Part shown: piece by piece, positions 12,690 to 24,480 of the stretch
How the letters are laid out: each line of letters starts with the position of its first letter
Numbering within the stretch: position 1 is the first letter of the stretch
NCBI GenBank assembly: GCA_951230915.1
Contig: OX579633.1
Location: 2,852,001-2,916,000, forward strand
Length of the DNA stretch: 64,000 nucleotides
Reading direction: 5' to 3'
Origin: Antitrichia curtipendula
Lineage: Eukaryota; Streptophyta; Bryopsida; Hypnales; Leucodontaceae
Notes under the pieces: generated by a model
Seen by the model: the letters and a program-made list of their open reading frames with translations, nothing else
Databases searched by the model: none
Told to the model about the DNA's origin: nothing
Program-made: the position numbers and the translations under genes

Positions 12690-14830
12690 ACGGTGGGCAC
12701 GCACAGTGCAGAGCGACAGTGAAAAATTCAGAATTTGCAAAGATTGCATTCTGCAGAACAGAGGGTCGATTTAGACAGCAAAGCGACGGTGCTAGTTCAA
12801 CGCGGCGGTGAATCTGCTAAACCTACACGGTGTAGAGGCGTCTATCTGCGAAAGCTTCAAAACAAAGAACCTTCAGCGCCTACGTCGTTTTCTCCGTAAG
12901 ATCTCCCTCTGTACTCTCGTCAAGTTTGTCCTCACTGAGATGTACGTTGGGAAGGGTTTACGGTGTGGGAACAGTGATTGTCATCAGACCCCCCGCGCGT
13001 GGAGGGGGTCTGATGACAATCACTGTTCCCGCATAGAGCAGAAGTTGAGAGACATGTAGATCCCTCGTTTTCAAATTAAACAGTAGCCGCCCGCTCTCTG
13101 GGGTTAGTTTTGCAGATGGAAGGCTGTGCGAATGTGACATACCTGAAGAACGCGGGACCACGCGTTGAATTGCAGCAATCGTTCCTCCGCTGCTCGCTCC
13201 ACCGTCGCCTACCGTCTTCAGCAGTCAATTACATTCGTCCTTCTCCAGTTGCAACCTGCGATTCAAGCGTGCAGCAGAATTTTTGGAGCGAAAGAGCACA
13301 AATTCATCGCTCCGTTTGAGTTCACTGGTGAACGTCTGCATCGTCATAGGAGGACCCGAGTTGCAGAGGTAATTTCAACAAATAAATCTTGATTTCCATA
13401 GGGAACATGAGGCTATTAAATTTCGACAAGAAGCTGAACAGCTAAGCGTTAGTTAGAGAAGGATTCGTTCCCCTTTCCGTAATCAGCTTGCAGAATGCGC
13501 CGAACAAGGAAGCAGGGAATTGAAGATTTTCAGACTTTCACAGCGTTTGAAATTTCAGTACCTTTCTTGACTTCCCGTTGCTGTCGATGTGTTTTGCAAT
13601 TCCGCTGGTCTTCTTATCCTGCAATCCAGGTAGAGTGATAAGCATTGAGGGAAATTAAAACTAAATAGCTTGAGTACAATGCTTGTCTGCGTAATGAAGG
13701 TAAGGAAGTCAAGCGGCGGGGGATTCTAAACTTACTGGTCACGTTGCTTGCACATCGCGAGTGCATGGCAGGGAAGAAACAAACATTTTTTCGAGCTTCA
13801 ACTGGTAACGAATATTCCTGGGTCAACTTCAGACTCTCATGAAGTTTTGAAGTTTGTAGTTCCATTCGATTGAATAAATACTGCTGGGCTGTTTTGGGCG
13901 TCTTTGTATGTGACGCCTGGCTTGCTATACTCCATTCAAAGCAAATTAATATGCTTAGATTCTGCCACACCTAGCAGAACAGAACAATACTAACTATATT
14001 TTGCAAAGAGAGAGAACAATTTCATGAAGCTCATTTCTGAATTTCAAATCCAACATCCCACGAAGACTAAGGCAATAATTCAAATACTAATTACGTAGCT
14101 GCACACACACTTGCGAAGCTAGATAGTTGCCTTGGACAGGGGTTCATTTTCATTTCTTGTGATGCCATTTCCAATGTTCGTAACTGGTCAATTTGCTTAG
14201 CATGAGTCAGCGTCGACATCCCCGCCGGCCATTTCCAGCGCTTCGAACAGAACACGCAGTACCTAGCTAACTTTGTGGAAACTGAATGAAGTTTTCGGTG
14301 ATCAATTGAGATGCAATGGATTTCATAGTCCATTATTTTTCCGGGAATTGACAAGTCATTGAAAGTGTTTCAATTGAAGTCACATAGATACGGCTTGTAC
14401 TGTAATAGAGCGACCAAGGTCGTGGACAAATGCACATTCAAAGAGCTTGAACTAGGATCCCAAGTAGTGACTACTCGATCGACAGCAAAGAATTTCTTTT
14501 GTTATCACGGACTGAATTCAATTCGGCTACTCGCTACACCTAGCCATCATACAATCAAGGCCGCAAACAAATGTAATTTTGCTAGGAAGTTGAACAGGTC
14601 GCTTGTACACTTACAAGGATTTCTCTCACTGTCCCAATCTACTTGCAGAATTCGCCGTAATTGCAAATTCAGAAGTGGCGAGTGATTTGAAGATTCCCAA
14701 TCTCTTGCATTTTTGGTACTTCATTTTCCGTACCTCATTTTCCGTTGCTGTTTATGTATTCCGGAGTTAGTGCTCTTCTTATCCTTAGTCAGGAAGGCAA
14801 TGGTCTTATTATCCTGTAATGAAAGTTAGG
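12690..14830. other. GC-richer non-coding block with a diverged duplication
   Basis: This block is richer in GC than its surroundings and contains only short frames on both strands without recognised motifs. Segments 13425-13650 and 14585-14830 resemble each other: both carry a GAACAG phrase, CTTGCAGAAT(G/T)CGCCG, TTCCGTTGCTG or its like, and CTTCTTATCCT. It may be an old non-coding transcript or the remains of a transposon; nothing decides between them. Confidence 0.4.
12967..13030. repeat. Perfect 27-bp inverted repeat (hairpin)
   Basis: The left arm is 12967-12993 and the right arm 13004-13030, with a 10-base CG-rich loop. The arms begin GGGAACAGTGATTGTCATC and match without error. There is no run of T after it and no gene before it, so it is not read as a terminator. 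Confidence 0.9.
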
Positions 14831-17800
14831 ATTAATAAAATAAATAAAAAGTATAGAAAGGAAAAAATAGTTTTTTTCAATTTTTTTCATGAACATAACA
14901 TTCAAAAGCCTTCAGAGAGGCTGCCTTTGCCAAAAGGAAGAATTAAAAACAGAAACAAAAGCTTGGAACTTGTCCTTTCCTTTCTTATTTTTTCTATTTA
15001 ATTTTTAATTTTTTTAAATCATATTTAAATGAAAGTAGACTTCATTGATTATAATAAAAAAATTTGATTATTTATGTAGTCATTGTACATTAAGTCACAT
15101 TCCCTATTTTCCTACTTTTGCAACATGGTGACTATACAAATGCAGAATGTTTTAAAGTAAACATGCCTATGTAAGACATAATGAGTGTTTTACCTTTATT
15201 ACATTTGGCAAAATAATTCAAATTTTTTTCCATACAAACATAATAGTGAGAAATAAAGAGAGTAGTTGAATTTTTTATTTACAAAGTACAAATTATTTAT
15301 AAATTTTTGAAGTATATTGTCCAATTGGCTTAAAAGAGTTTATACACTACTCCAAAACCAACAAAAAGTTAGTGTATGTTTGATGGCTATCCTTCTACCT
15401 AAAGCAGTTACAATATTTTATAACAAGGTCACAACATAAAGGAAGAAAAAAATCAATTACTTTGATGAATTGGTACTAAAAAGGTAGAAGTTTCTAAATT
15501 AATCACTAATAGCTCCATAACCATCACCCAAGACATTGATTTTGGCCACTAACCAACCTAATGAAGTCCTAATTTCATCTATTGAATTTTTTTTGTCATG
15601 GGTTTATGTAAGACTCTAATGGGTCATTTCCTAGGTGCATATCATAGGTGGTTTGTCTATCATATGCAAATTTATCTTAGTATCATTAGTATTATTCCTT
15701 ACTTTCAAGTTTAGTCTCAATTCTATATTGACACTTATACAAATAGCCCTAATTATTTTTTAAATATTTTTGGGCAAAGAAATGGGTCTAGACTCAAGGT
15801 GCAAAGCATGTGTATTTTATTTATAGAATATTTTAGTGGAAAATAAAAATAAAAATAAAAATTCTAATGTTTTTTCTTGAAGTTTTTTTCTTATGTTGAA
15901 ATTCTTTTTTAAATTATTCTTTTTTAATTTAAAAATATAAAAAAATCTTCTAGAAAATTTCATTACAATTATTTCCAGCCTTCCAGGGGCTTTATTAACA
16001 TATGGCTAGTCACTGCCTTCGTTGCAAATCTGTAATCCCATAAATGAAAAATAATTATTGATTACTGATTAAATTCAGCGACAGAACGTAAATCTTTAGT
16101 CTGACAAAACAAGCAGACCAGAACTCTCTTGTTTCACTTCTTATCTTGTTTATTTGTAAAATCAAAGAGTTCGTAAATTAAATAAAAAATTAAATTCTTT
16201 TCATCAATGGTGGAGATTCGTTCAATCTAACGGAAGAGCCCAACCTTGAACCCAATCCGGTTGTAGATGGGAAATCGGGCCACCCAAATCCTCATCCCCA
16301 TTGCTCGTTTGGGGCCGAATGGTTTGGCGCCAAAACTATGCCACCTAAGAGGACACGTAGGATGAGTGGTGGTTTCAATCCGGCCCTAGTATAAAGCCCT
16401 TGGGCCAGATTTGGAGAAATTGAGCTATCTTCTTGGTTCAAACTTAGAGAGTTCCAGCCGGCCTTCAATCCGGCCCAAAGTATGAACCGGCCCTGAGTAT
16501 TATACCAATGAAATCTAACCATTTGCCATCAACAACTTATTTTGATTTTTTTGGCGGCAAGAGAAGTTTTTTATGCACACTTGGGGTGGTGGGAGATAGA
16601 ACAAACTGTGTGGGATATGTAATTTAGAGTTTGTAATTTCTCAACCGCTCATAACTAAGTCTAAAGTAGGAATTGTGTTAAAATTATAATTTAATAAATT
16701 GTTTAGGCATAGTGAAATACCTTTTTTTTAAAACATTTGAATTAAAAAAAGTTGTGGAATCAAAGTAAGTTTCATCTCCAAAAATCCGTTTTAGATTTAG
16801 ATCTTCCAATCAAAAGTTATGGACAAATTTCAGAGAGGATGTATCTCATAAATGTCCAAAAAAATCCTTTCAAACCCCTCTATGAAATTTTATGGAAAAA
16901 TGCATGTTATGAATAATTTTGAAGTTGTAGGCAAGTGAGATGTATTGATCCATTCCTTATTCTCTCATCTGATTTACTTAGATCATTGCTTTTTGGAAGT
17001 CGTAATGATGATCGTTCCAGAGAAATGTCACTGACAACTAAGAATTATATTATCTACAATTAAAAAAAATTTAACACCTACAAAAAAATTCAGGAAACCC
17101 CCATGAAGAACCAAGAATAATGGAACCTCTGCAATCATGTAGAATTTGTTGTAGCGATATACATGTATTTTAGAGGTTCTATTTTAGAACATCTAAGAGC
17201 ACTAATGTTCTATACAAGTGAAATGTATGATTGTTTCTTGGAAACGGGTCACCTCAGCTATTGTGTATCTGAATTGCACGAAAAAATAAGGTAACAAGGA
17301 TTGAATGAATGTTCAATATTTTTATTGAAGTAATTGAGGAACATGTTGAAGTTAGAATGGATAAGTGTACACTACAAAGAACAAAGGGGGAATTTTATAT
17401 TACAAAATTTGTATGAGTTCATATTCAATAACAGCTAGAAGGTATGTAAATATACTACGTATGATGAAGTTGTCTATCAGTAGTTTAAAAAGTATTCCAG
17501 TAGAACTGCCTTATATTTTGGAGGTTCAAAAGCACAATTATTTGAAATTGAATTTTTTTTGAATTACTTATTTTTTGCTCTGCATAAAATTTCTTTTGCT
17601 TTTCTTTTTGAGCCGTTGTTATTGTGTAAGTGGTTCTTCAATTTGTTTTGCTGTTGGAGGATTGTATACAAATATTTTACGTATATTGAAATTACACTGA
17701 AGTTGGATTCTTGTTGTTTGTTTTCATTTATAAATTTATAGTAGAAGTGATGTCCATCATTTACATATACAATTTCTTGAGCTACTATCAACAAATGAGA

Positions 17801-18471
17801 CACTGAAAGCAAATAGACATTAGATCTTTTATGTAGTTTTATTAAACTTAAACACATTGTCACAGAGAAACATAACAATATCTACAAATACTCATTTAAA
17901 TAAGATAAATGATTTTTGAATTGGGAGTTCAGGAATTGAAAAACAGATTGAAAGTTTATTGTAAGTTAACTTTTACTTTCAAGTGTGGAAATGATTTTAC
18001 TTTATTTGATAGACCAAGGAACAATATATAAAGGTAATGATAAAATCATACATGTAATGTTCCACTGAGAAGAGATATATAAGATTTTCACATCCCAATC
18101 ATGTTGAGTTTTTTTGGATTGAAAGTGTAGTGAATTTATTAGATAAAGTAATGTGATATTCATTGTCATGCGTAAAACAAATGTTATTGGAAAATAATTG
18201 GATTTGATTTCATAAATTGGATTGTTGTTGGAATTGTTTCTTTTTTTTTCATTGGTAAGTTAGGACCTTTATGTAATTACATTTAGTACCCTGGAAAGAA
18301 TATTCGTTTGTCTTAATGAATGAGTTTATAAAAATTCACGATAACAGTAGTGAGTTTTTCAAATTTGATACAATTGGAATTATTTATTTTAATTTATTCT
18401 AATGCATTTAAATTTTTTTGAAAACATCAATGAATGCTAAAGTGTTGTTAAACTTTCATTTTCAGGGGATT
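14831..18471. other. AT-rich intergenic DNA
   Basis: No gene or RNA gene is seen. Most of the stretch is strongly AT-rich with long T and A runs. An island at 16230-16510 is richer in GC and repeats the word CCGGCCC several times. The last bases before 18472 (TTTTCAG followed by GGGATTATGG) resemble a splice acceptor in front of the first ATG of the decayed element that follows. Confidence 0.45.
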
Positions 18472-21400
18472 ATGGCACCGAAGATGCACTTGAAGTGGTT
18501 GGAGCACGGATGGTGGATCGTAGTAAACGACAACGACAGGTCTTCTTTGTGGATCACATATTTTCCAATTGGGTAGGGGCGTTATGAGTCTGCATTGGCG
18601 TCCTCACGTGGAGTCATTGAGGGCCTCACGGGAACCACTGACGGAGGACTGACTGTGTCGGTGACCACAACAGAAACAACGCTTGAGAAGTATAAACTGA
18701 AGAAGATATTGATGATGGCTCCGGTTCCGCCACAACTTCTTTTAGTTCTTATTCCGATGTGTAGCTTGAAGAGTGGCAAAAGATTGGAAGAAAGTGCCTC
18801 ATGAATTGCAGGTTAAACGAGAGGGAGCGGTTCAGAAATTCATGGGGATGACCTTTGAACAAGTGCAAGCATTGCGTCATCGATACCGGGAGATTCTAAG
18901 CCGTGAAGAATTAGAAAGGATGAACCCAGGTGTTGTGCAAGAGTGGCCTGCACCAAGAGATCCAGAGGACTTGAATGAAGTATATCGGGATCTTGCTACG
19001 CCAGTTAATCCAAATTGGGTTCCACCGGATGAACGGAACCGCAAGCAAGCTGCTGTTGAAAGGGGATTAGGAATGCATGCAAATGAGGGGGTTAATTATG
19101 GTGGACTGAGGGCACAACGTCAACGCTTCCAATCTGCAGCAACCGATGTTGTTGTTCAACCTACAAGTGATACTGAAGAGGTACAAGTGCAAGCGATTGC
19201 AGCAGGGAGGCCACCAGTAGTGGAGTCTTCATTTGCAGAAGAATCATTGCAATCGAGGGGGGAGGGAACTGAAAATCTTGTATCCAGTGAAATCGTAGTT
19301 TTTCCTGAGCTTCCAAGTGAAGGAGAAGAAGGAGGTCCAACCACAATCACGGAAGATGGATCAAGATCAAGACAACCAAGAGTTGGCTCAGGTGCAAGAG
19401 TTTACAGGTTACATGTTGTAGTGGCCAACGTGGATGCTGCAAGGATTGCCAATCGTGCTGGACGTGGTGCTGTTAGGGGACGTGGTGCTAGTGGAAGACG
19501 AGTTGTTACAGGACGTGCTATTGGTAGAGAACATGGTGGGGGTGAGGTGCAACATGCTTCTACAGTGGAAAATGTCGTAGAAGACCAAAGACGGCGTTGC
19601 ACTCGTGCAACGGATGCTGGAGAAGAGCAAGGCGCCAGGAAGCGAACAGCAGCACAGATACGTTGTCAAAGAGCAGCCTTACAAAGTCGTCCTCCACAAG
19701 GAAATGATGGCAAAAATGATGTTATTGATGATGATTCCTCTGAAGGTGAACCAGAACAAGAGCCTAGAAGAGTATTGCCGAAGAGCATTACAAAAGCATT
19801 TGTTGTTTTTCCTACTGAGACTGAATACAAAGCAAGATACATATGGGGACAAAGTCTGATTTTTGATGCAAGGATCGATAGCATCCGCGATGTGGCTAAC
19901 GCAGAGACAAACCACAGGGTGCTAATGGATTGGCGTGTGAATGAAATGTACGAGCGCCTCAAGGGATCCGAAGCTGATGGAGTAAGCGCGATTACCCTTC
20001 GTCCCATTGTGTATCGCTATGACATTAGGAATGTCGAGGGACAGACGGAGGTGACAGAGGTACCGTTTAGCCAAGAAGGGGCTGCACGTGAATTCGAAGC
20101 CGTGTATTTGAAACATTGCCAAGCGGATTCATCGCTCTCGAGCACCGCATTGCAGAGGAGGTGGATGGAGAGCAATATTGTTTGGGAGCCAGTAGATGGC
20201 CAACATATTGTTGGTGCTTGTAAACAAGCTGAACGGGAGAAGGAAGAGGGACATTTATCCAATGAAGAGTATCATGCGCAGTTTGTGAGTCGGAAAGCAA
20301 AGTTTGTGGTGTACAACAACCCATAGTTTTATATCGAAGCGTCGGTCAAAATTAATGCAAAGGAGTTTGACATGGAATTTTTCACAACGCATTACAAAAA
20401 TCTCATCAAACTGCGCAATATATGGAAAGCGTGTGGAAGTCTAAGTGTTGCTACTCGAGCTGATGATGCATACAGAGCAAAAGCATTGACAATGACAACG
20501 AATGCATTACATTTAAGTCAAAGCTTATCAAAGCATGTATCGTTGGGGGAGTTGTCGAGGAAGATGGTGGACTATACACGCCATACTTAGCATGAAGACG
20601 AGGAGTCCTATAAGGCTATCTTGCGGGTGTGCAAAGATTATGAGGACGGAAAACTATTTTTCAACAAGAAGGCAGAAAATAAATGGAAGAAGATGGCTAG
20701 AGATCAGAATCTTGATGTCACAGTGGATGAAAACCCGAAGCGGAAGAGGATGAAGAAGACCTGGTGGAGGCCGTTGAACAGCATCTCTACGGAGAGCTAT
20801 GTACGTGTGGTCAAAGAGATGTCTGCAAAGGATGTGGTGAATGGAAAGCGTCCTTCACAGCAATACTATTTCAATGATGCTGCTTCTGCAAACCCCTCCA
20901 AAGGCACAATAGCGTATGCGGTGGACAGAGTACAGCGGAAAGATGCCATCGGAAACCAAATTCGGTTTCTTATGGTAGAAGCAGGGGATGAAAATCCATC
21001 GTCCATGGATGATTTCTTCTCTATCAATGCAAGCAAGTATGGAGATTCGGAAGGAAGGCAGTTCATCTTGATGGGGAGGACATTGGATAATGACACGAAG
21101 ACCTCGTGGTATTTTCCTGCAGTGACGATGGTTCAAATGCTTAGCAGTTTGGAGAGTGCCGCCCTAGCTTTTGTCAGACAACACTTTGTGGATATCCGAG
21201 CGGGTCGCAGAGGTTATGCGGGATATGGTCGAGACGTCGAGGATGTATCCAATACTCGTTGGAATTGGCAAGTTGCAATCTCAGTAGTGCAACACGAAGA
21301 GCGTGAAGCCTCATTTCACGTGAGATGTAGAGGAGGGTTCTTTGAGGATGAGTACATTGAACTTGGCAAACCATGTTTATGGATTTTTGATTGTAGACGT

Positions 21401-22867
21401 GGAGGTTCACAAGGGATGGACATACCATGGTTGAACGAGGATTACAGCAAGGTTGTGCAGCAACTCAAAAATTGGATGTCTTGCATTTTTTGTTGGAATG
21501 CTGTGTTTTTGTTTCCGCCTGGCGTATCCTTTGACAAAGCGATGGAGTCGAGGATGGCATTGCCAAAGGGCTGCCACGTGCTGCAAGGTTCTTGGATATT
21601 TCAAGTAGAAACGGTGTCCTCATATATGAATGATCTGCGTCATGGCGAGCAACGACGCCGTGGTGTACAACCTGTTGGTGGCATTGTCATCATCATGAAT
21701 TATCCCAAAGAGAGTGGGTTCATGGAAAACCTTCCTAGCGTTACGGATGACTTACATGTTATATTTCAAGACTTTTGGAGTACAGAAGTGATGCCTCGAA
21801 CGCAAGACAAGTTTGAAAGGACACCAATGGAGTTGAAGAGATTGGTGCAAATGTATTTGCCGCGGAATTAGGGGTTGGTAACACTAGGCATCACAATGGC
21901 AGTGCCAGGGATTTTGGAGACATGATATGTGGGCAATGATGTTATCATTATGGAAGGTGTCTCGTTGAAAACGCAATTCGTGTACGACAAATTGCAATCG
22001 ATGTATGGGGAGAAGTTGGTGATGGTGAACAGTGTGAGTATGGCCGCCGAACGCAGACCCTCACAGGGGTTGACTAGAGAAGAGAGGTTGCCTGGTCCTG
22101 GTGTTTCTGAAACAGATGGAGGTGTGCCACCTAGTAGAGTTGAAAGACTACCGCGGTCATCTAGGGACTCCTCCGATGAAGAAGGGAGAGGTCAAGTGAA
22201 TAGACGGGGACATCGCAACGAGAAAGCTAAAGCAGTTGATTCGGGAGCCTCATCGACGAACGAAGATGAGAGTGATGCCGAGAGGACACAGTCTGATAGA
22301 TTACCAAGTGCTGGCCGAAGTTTAGGTTCTCGTGACACTGATGCAGTCAGTGACGCCCATGGGGACCAAGCAAACTTGATGGAAGTAGAGCAAGACCCGG
22401 ATTTTGTTGTTCCAGAAGTAGTTGAGGAGGTGGACAACATGGAACCGGAACAAGTTGAAGAGGGCATGGGAGAAAATGCAGATACAACAACACGAACGGA
22501 GTCCATGTCAGCGTTGTCAGCATTCAGTCAATTGGATCAAATGAGCTTCATCCCGGATGGTGAGGGATATTATCGTAATAGGGACAACGTTCGATTCACT
22601 CGGACAGGTGAAGGACCACATTACATTTATCACCGAGTGACTTCCATCTTGGAAGGACCTTCTCTGACGCCAACTTTATCAGAAGAAGTGACAACACCCG
22701 TTGCAAGCACCATGGTGGATACGCCGTTGCAGTTTATCTCTTCGCCTCCAATGAGTCCAATCAATGGACCAAGTGCACATGATCAAGCAGAGGCAACTGG
22801 TGGAGGAGAAGGAGGAGACTTGGTGCAATCATCTGCACGAATATTAGAGACACCGGATGAAGCATGA
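18472..22867 (+). pseudogene. Decayed ParB-like / DNA amino-methyltransferase-like protein
   Basis: From 18773 to 22867 one frame runs for 1,365 codons, broken only by TAG at 20324, 20588 and 21869 and TGA at 21923. Coding sense continues across each stop. An N-terminal part from ATG 18472 lies in other frames, with TAG at 18574 and apparent shifts near 18690 and 18775. Counting codons from 18773: an acidic region with GR/RG-rich patches (about 220-260); a segment resembling ParB/sulfiredoxin domains with VDGQH at 474-478; DIPW at 883-886, like motif IV (DPPY/W) of amino-methyltransferases; then PMELKRLVQMYLP (motif X position), LVTLGITMAVPG (motif I position) and YVGNDVIIMEG (motif II position); last a low-complexity Ser/Glu-rich tail. 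The order IV-X-I matches beta-class enzymes, which phages often fuse to ParB. These domain calls are by eye. No reverse transcriptase, transposase or long terminal repeats were found. Confidence 0.55.
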
Positions 22868-23784
22868 CCGTTATAAGAGACATAGTAGTACGTGTGATGG
22901 TAGAATACGATATGTGAGAGTATAGACCTTGTGTGCTAGTTTTGAAAGACTATGAAGATGTTTGAATAATTGTATGGTTTTTGATTGGTATGAGCACATA
23001 ATTAAAAAATGTGAAGGTAGTTGCTAAACCTTCAATGTCATTTTGGATTTATAAATAAATATTCTAAAAATTGTAGTGAATATTGTTGTACACATGGTAT
23101 ACGCATATAAATATTATAACATGAATGTAATTGCAAAGTGATGAGCATGAATGTTAATACATGAGACCAAACCAAATGATTGATAGGAAGAAATATTATG
23201 TGTTGGACTCGTATTTCTCTTGGAATAACTAAAATTGCATCCTCATAGAGAGTTTGCATTCGAAGTGATAGCATTGCATGATGAAATTTAAAAATTGATC
23301 TCTTGAAAACCTAGGGGGTACTCAAGCTTTTGATAATACATTTTTTGTGAATAGTTTTGCATACAATCATTGCACTTGGCCAAGTGCAAGAATGTTCTAA
23401 TTCGGTGTTAGTCACGGAACTTAAGGGGTTGATGAGATCATGGTACATTTGGAAATATCTAAACCTTTGAGAAGGACAAAACAACTTCACAAAGATCAAG
23501 ATTTCAAAACAACTTCACTTATCCCCTCCAATCCTAAAACTCTAAGGAAGAGAACAAAATATTCCAATAGAAAAAAACCTAATCAATATGAATAAATGGC
23601 ATGAAAATTTCAAGGTGGATCCTATTATTATGATTTTTCAAATTGATCATTCTAATTTTATCGTGTCAATTACAAATGTGTCCAAAAAACAAACCTATGC
23701 TTAGAAGTTCAAAGGCTTTTCATTTCAGGCTATAGTCTAGATGAGTCACTTTTAGTATCACGATTAATTTTAAATTTGCTTACG
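22868..23784. other. Intergenic DNA downstream of the decayed element
   Basis: This is AT-rich sequence without a gene. No inverted or direct repeat matching the 5' flank of the decayed element was found, so its outer borders remain unknown. Confidence 0.4.
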
Positions 23785-24480
23785 TTATCCCCTTAAGTTC
23801 ATGAACTATGTTTTCATCAAAAATGCTCCAAAACTGCCATTTTTAGTACAAGTACTAAATTTTTGAATTTTTTTTTTGACACATTTAATTGTAGGATCTT
23901 GTAGTATGCTGACTTGAGAACGTGAGGTAAAAATTTAAAAAAATTGGGTGTGTAGATTGCAAGATATAAGAATTCAAATTCATTGAAATCATTTTTTGGA
24001 ACCTATGAAAAATAGGGCAGCTATACTTCACAAGTTCACTTTTCTATGAGCAAATGTCCAAAATGGTGGTGCTTCTTTGGATTCTTTTCCTAAATTTTTT
24101 TTCTATATGCTTGAAAATTTGACACTATTTGGAATTGTACAACATATATGAAAAAAATTGTAAGTAGAATAAAGTAGAGAATGATTCAAAATACTAAATT
24201 GTTAAGAGTTTAGTTATGGAATTGAAAAGTGCCAATTCCAATGGTTGAAATGTTGTAATAAAAAATCTAAATCCAATGATTTTATTTTTTTCAAAAAATT
24301 AAACATTGAGTAAGATAAAGGATTTCAAAGTTTCTTTTAAAGTAGAGAATCTATAATTGCCTGTGAACAAAAACTCCTCATAACTTTTGACTCATTGATA
24401 AAAATGAAATGACTTCAAAGCTCTCTACATATATATAACTCTAGCATTTCAAATTTTTGTTTGTGAAAAAAGTGAGTTTT
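23785..24480 (+). repeat. Dispersed repeat A, long copy
   Basis: It starts near CCCCTTAAGTTC and includes AACTATGTTTTCATCA, AGGATCTTGTAGTATGCT, GATTGCAAGATATAAG, CTTTTCTATGA, GTAGAGAATGATTCAAAAT and AACTTTTGACTCATTGAT. The copy at 30800-31560 has the same series in the same order. No terminal inverted repeat, poly-A tail or coding frame was recognised. Confidence 0.8.

Noticed and set aside
12967..13030. Hairpin as a bacterial-type terminator
   Set aside because: There is no T run after it and no gene before it.
13425..14830. LTR pair of a retrotransposon
   Set aside because: The two similar segments lack TG...CA ends, the interior is only ~1 kb and has no gag, protease or polymerase motif.
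3449..21925. Genome-wide reassignment of TAG to an amino acid
   Set aside because: TAG is used as the normal stop of the DCL-like and DUF924 genes here (27040-27038 and 36306-36304), so recoding is not supported.
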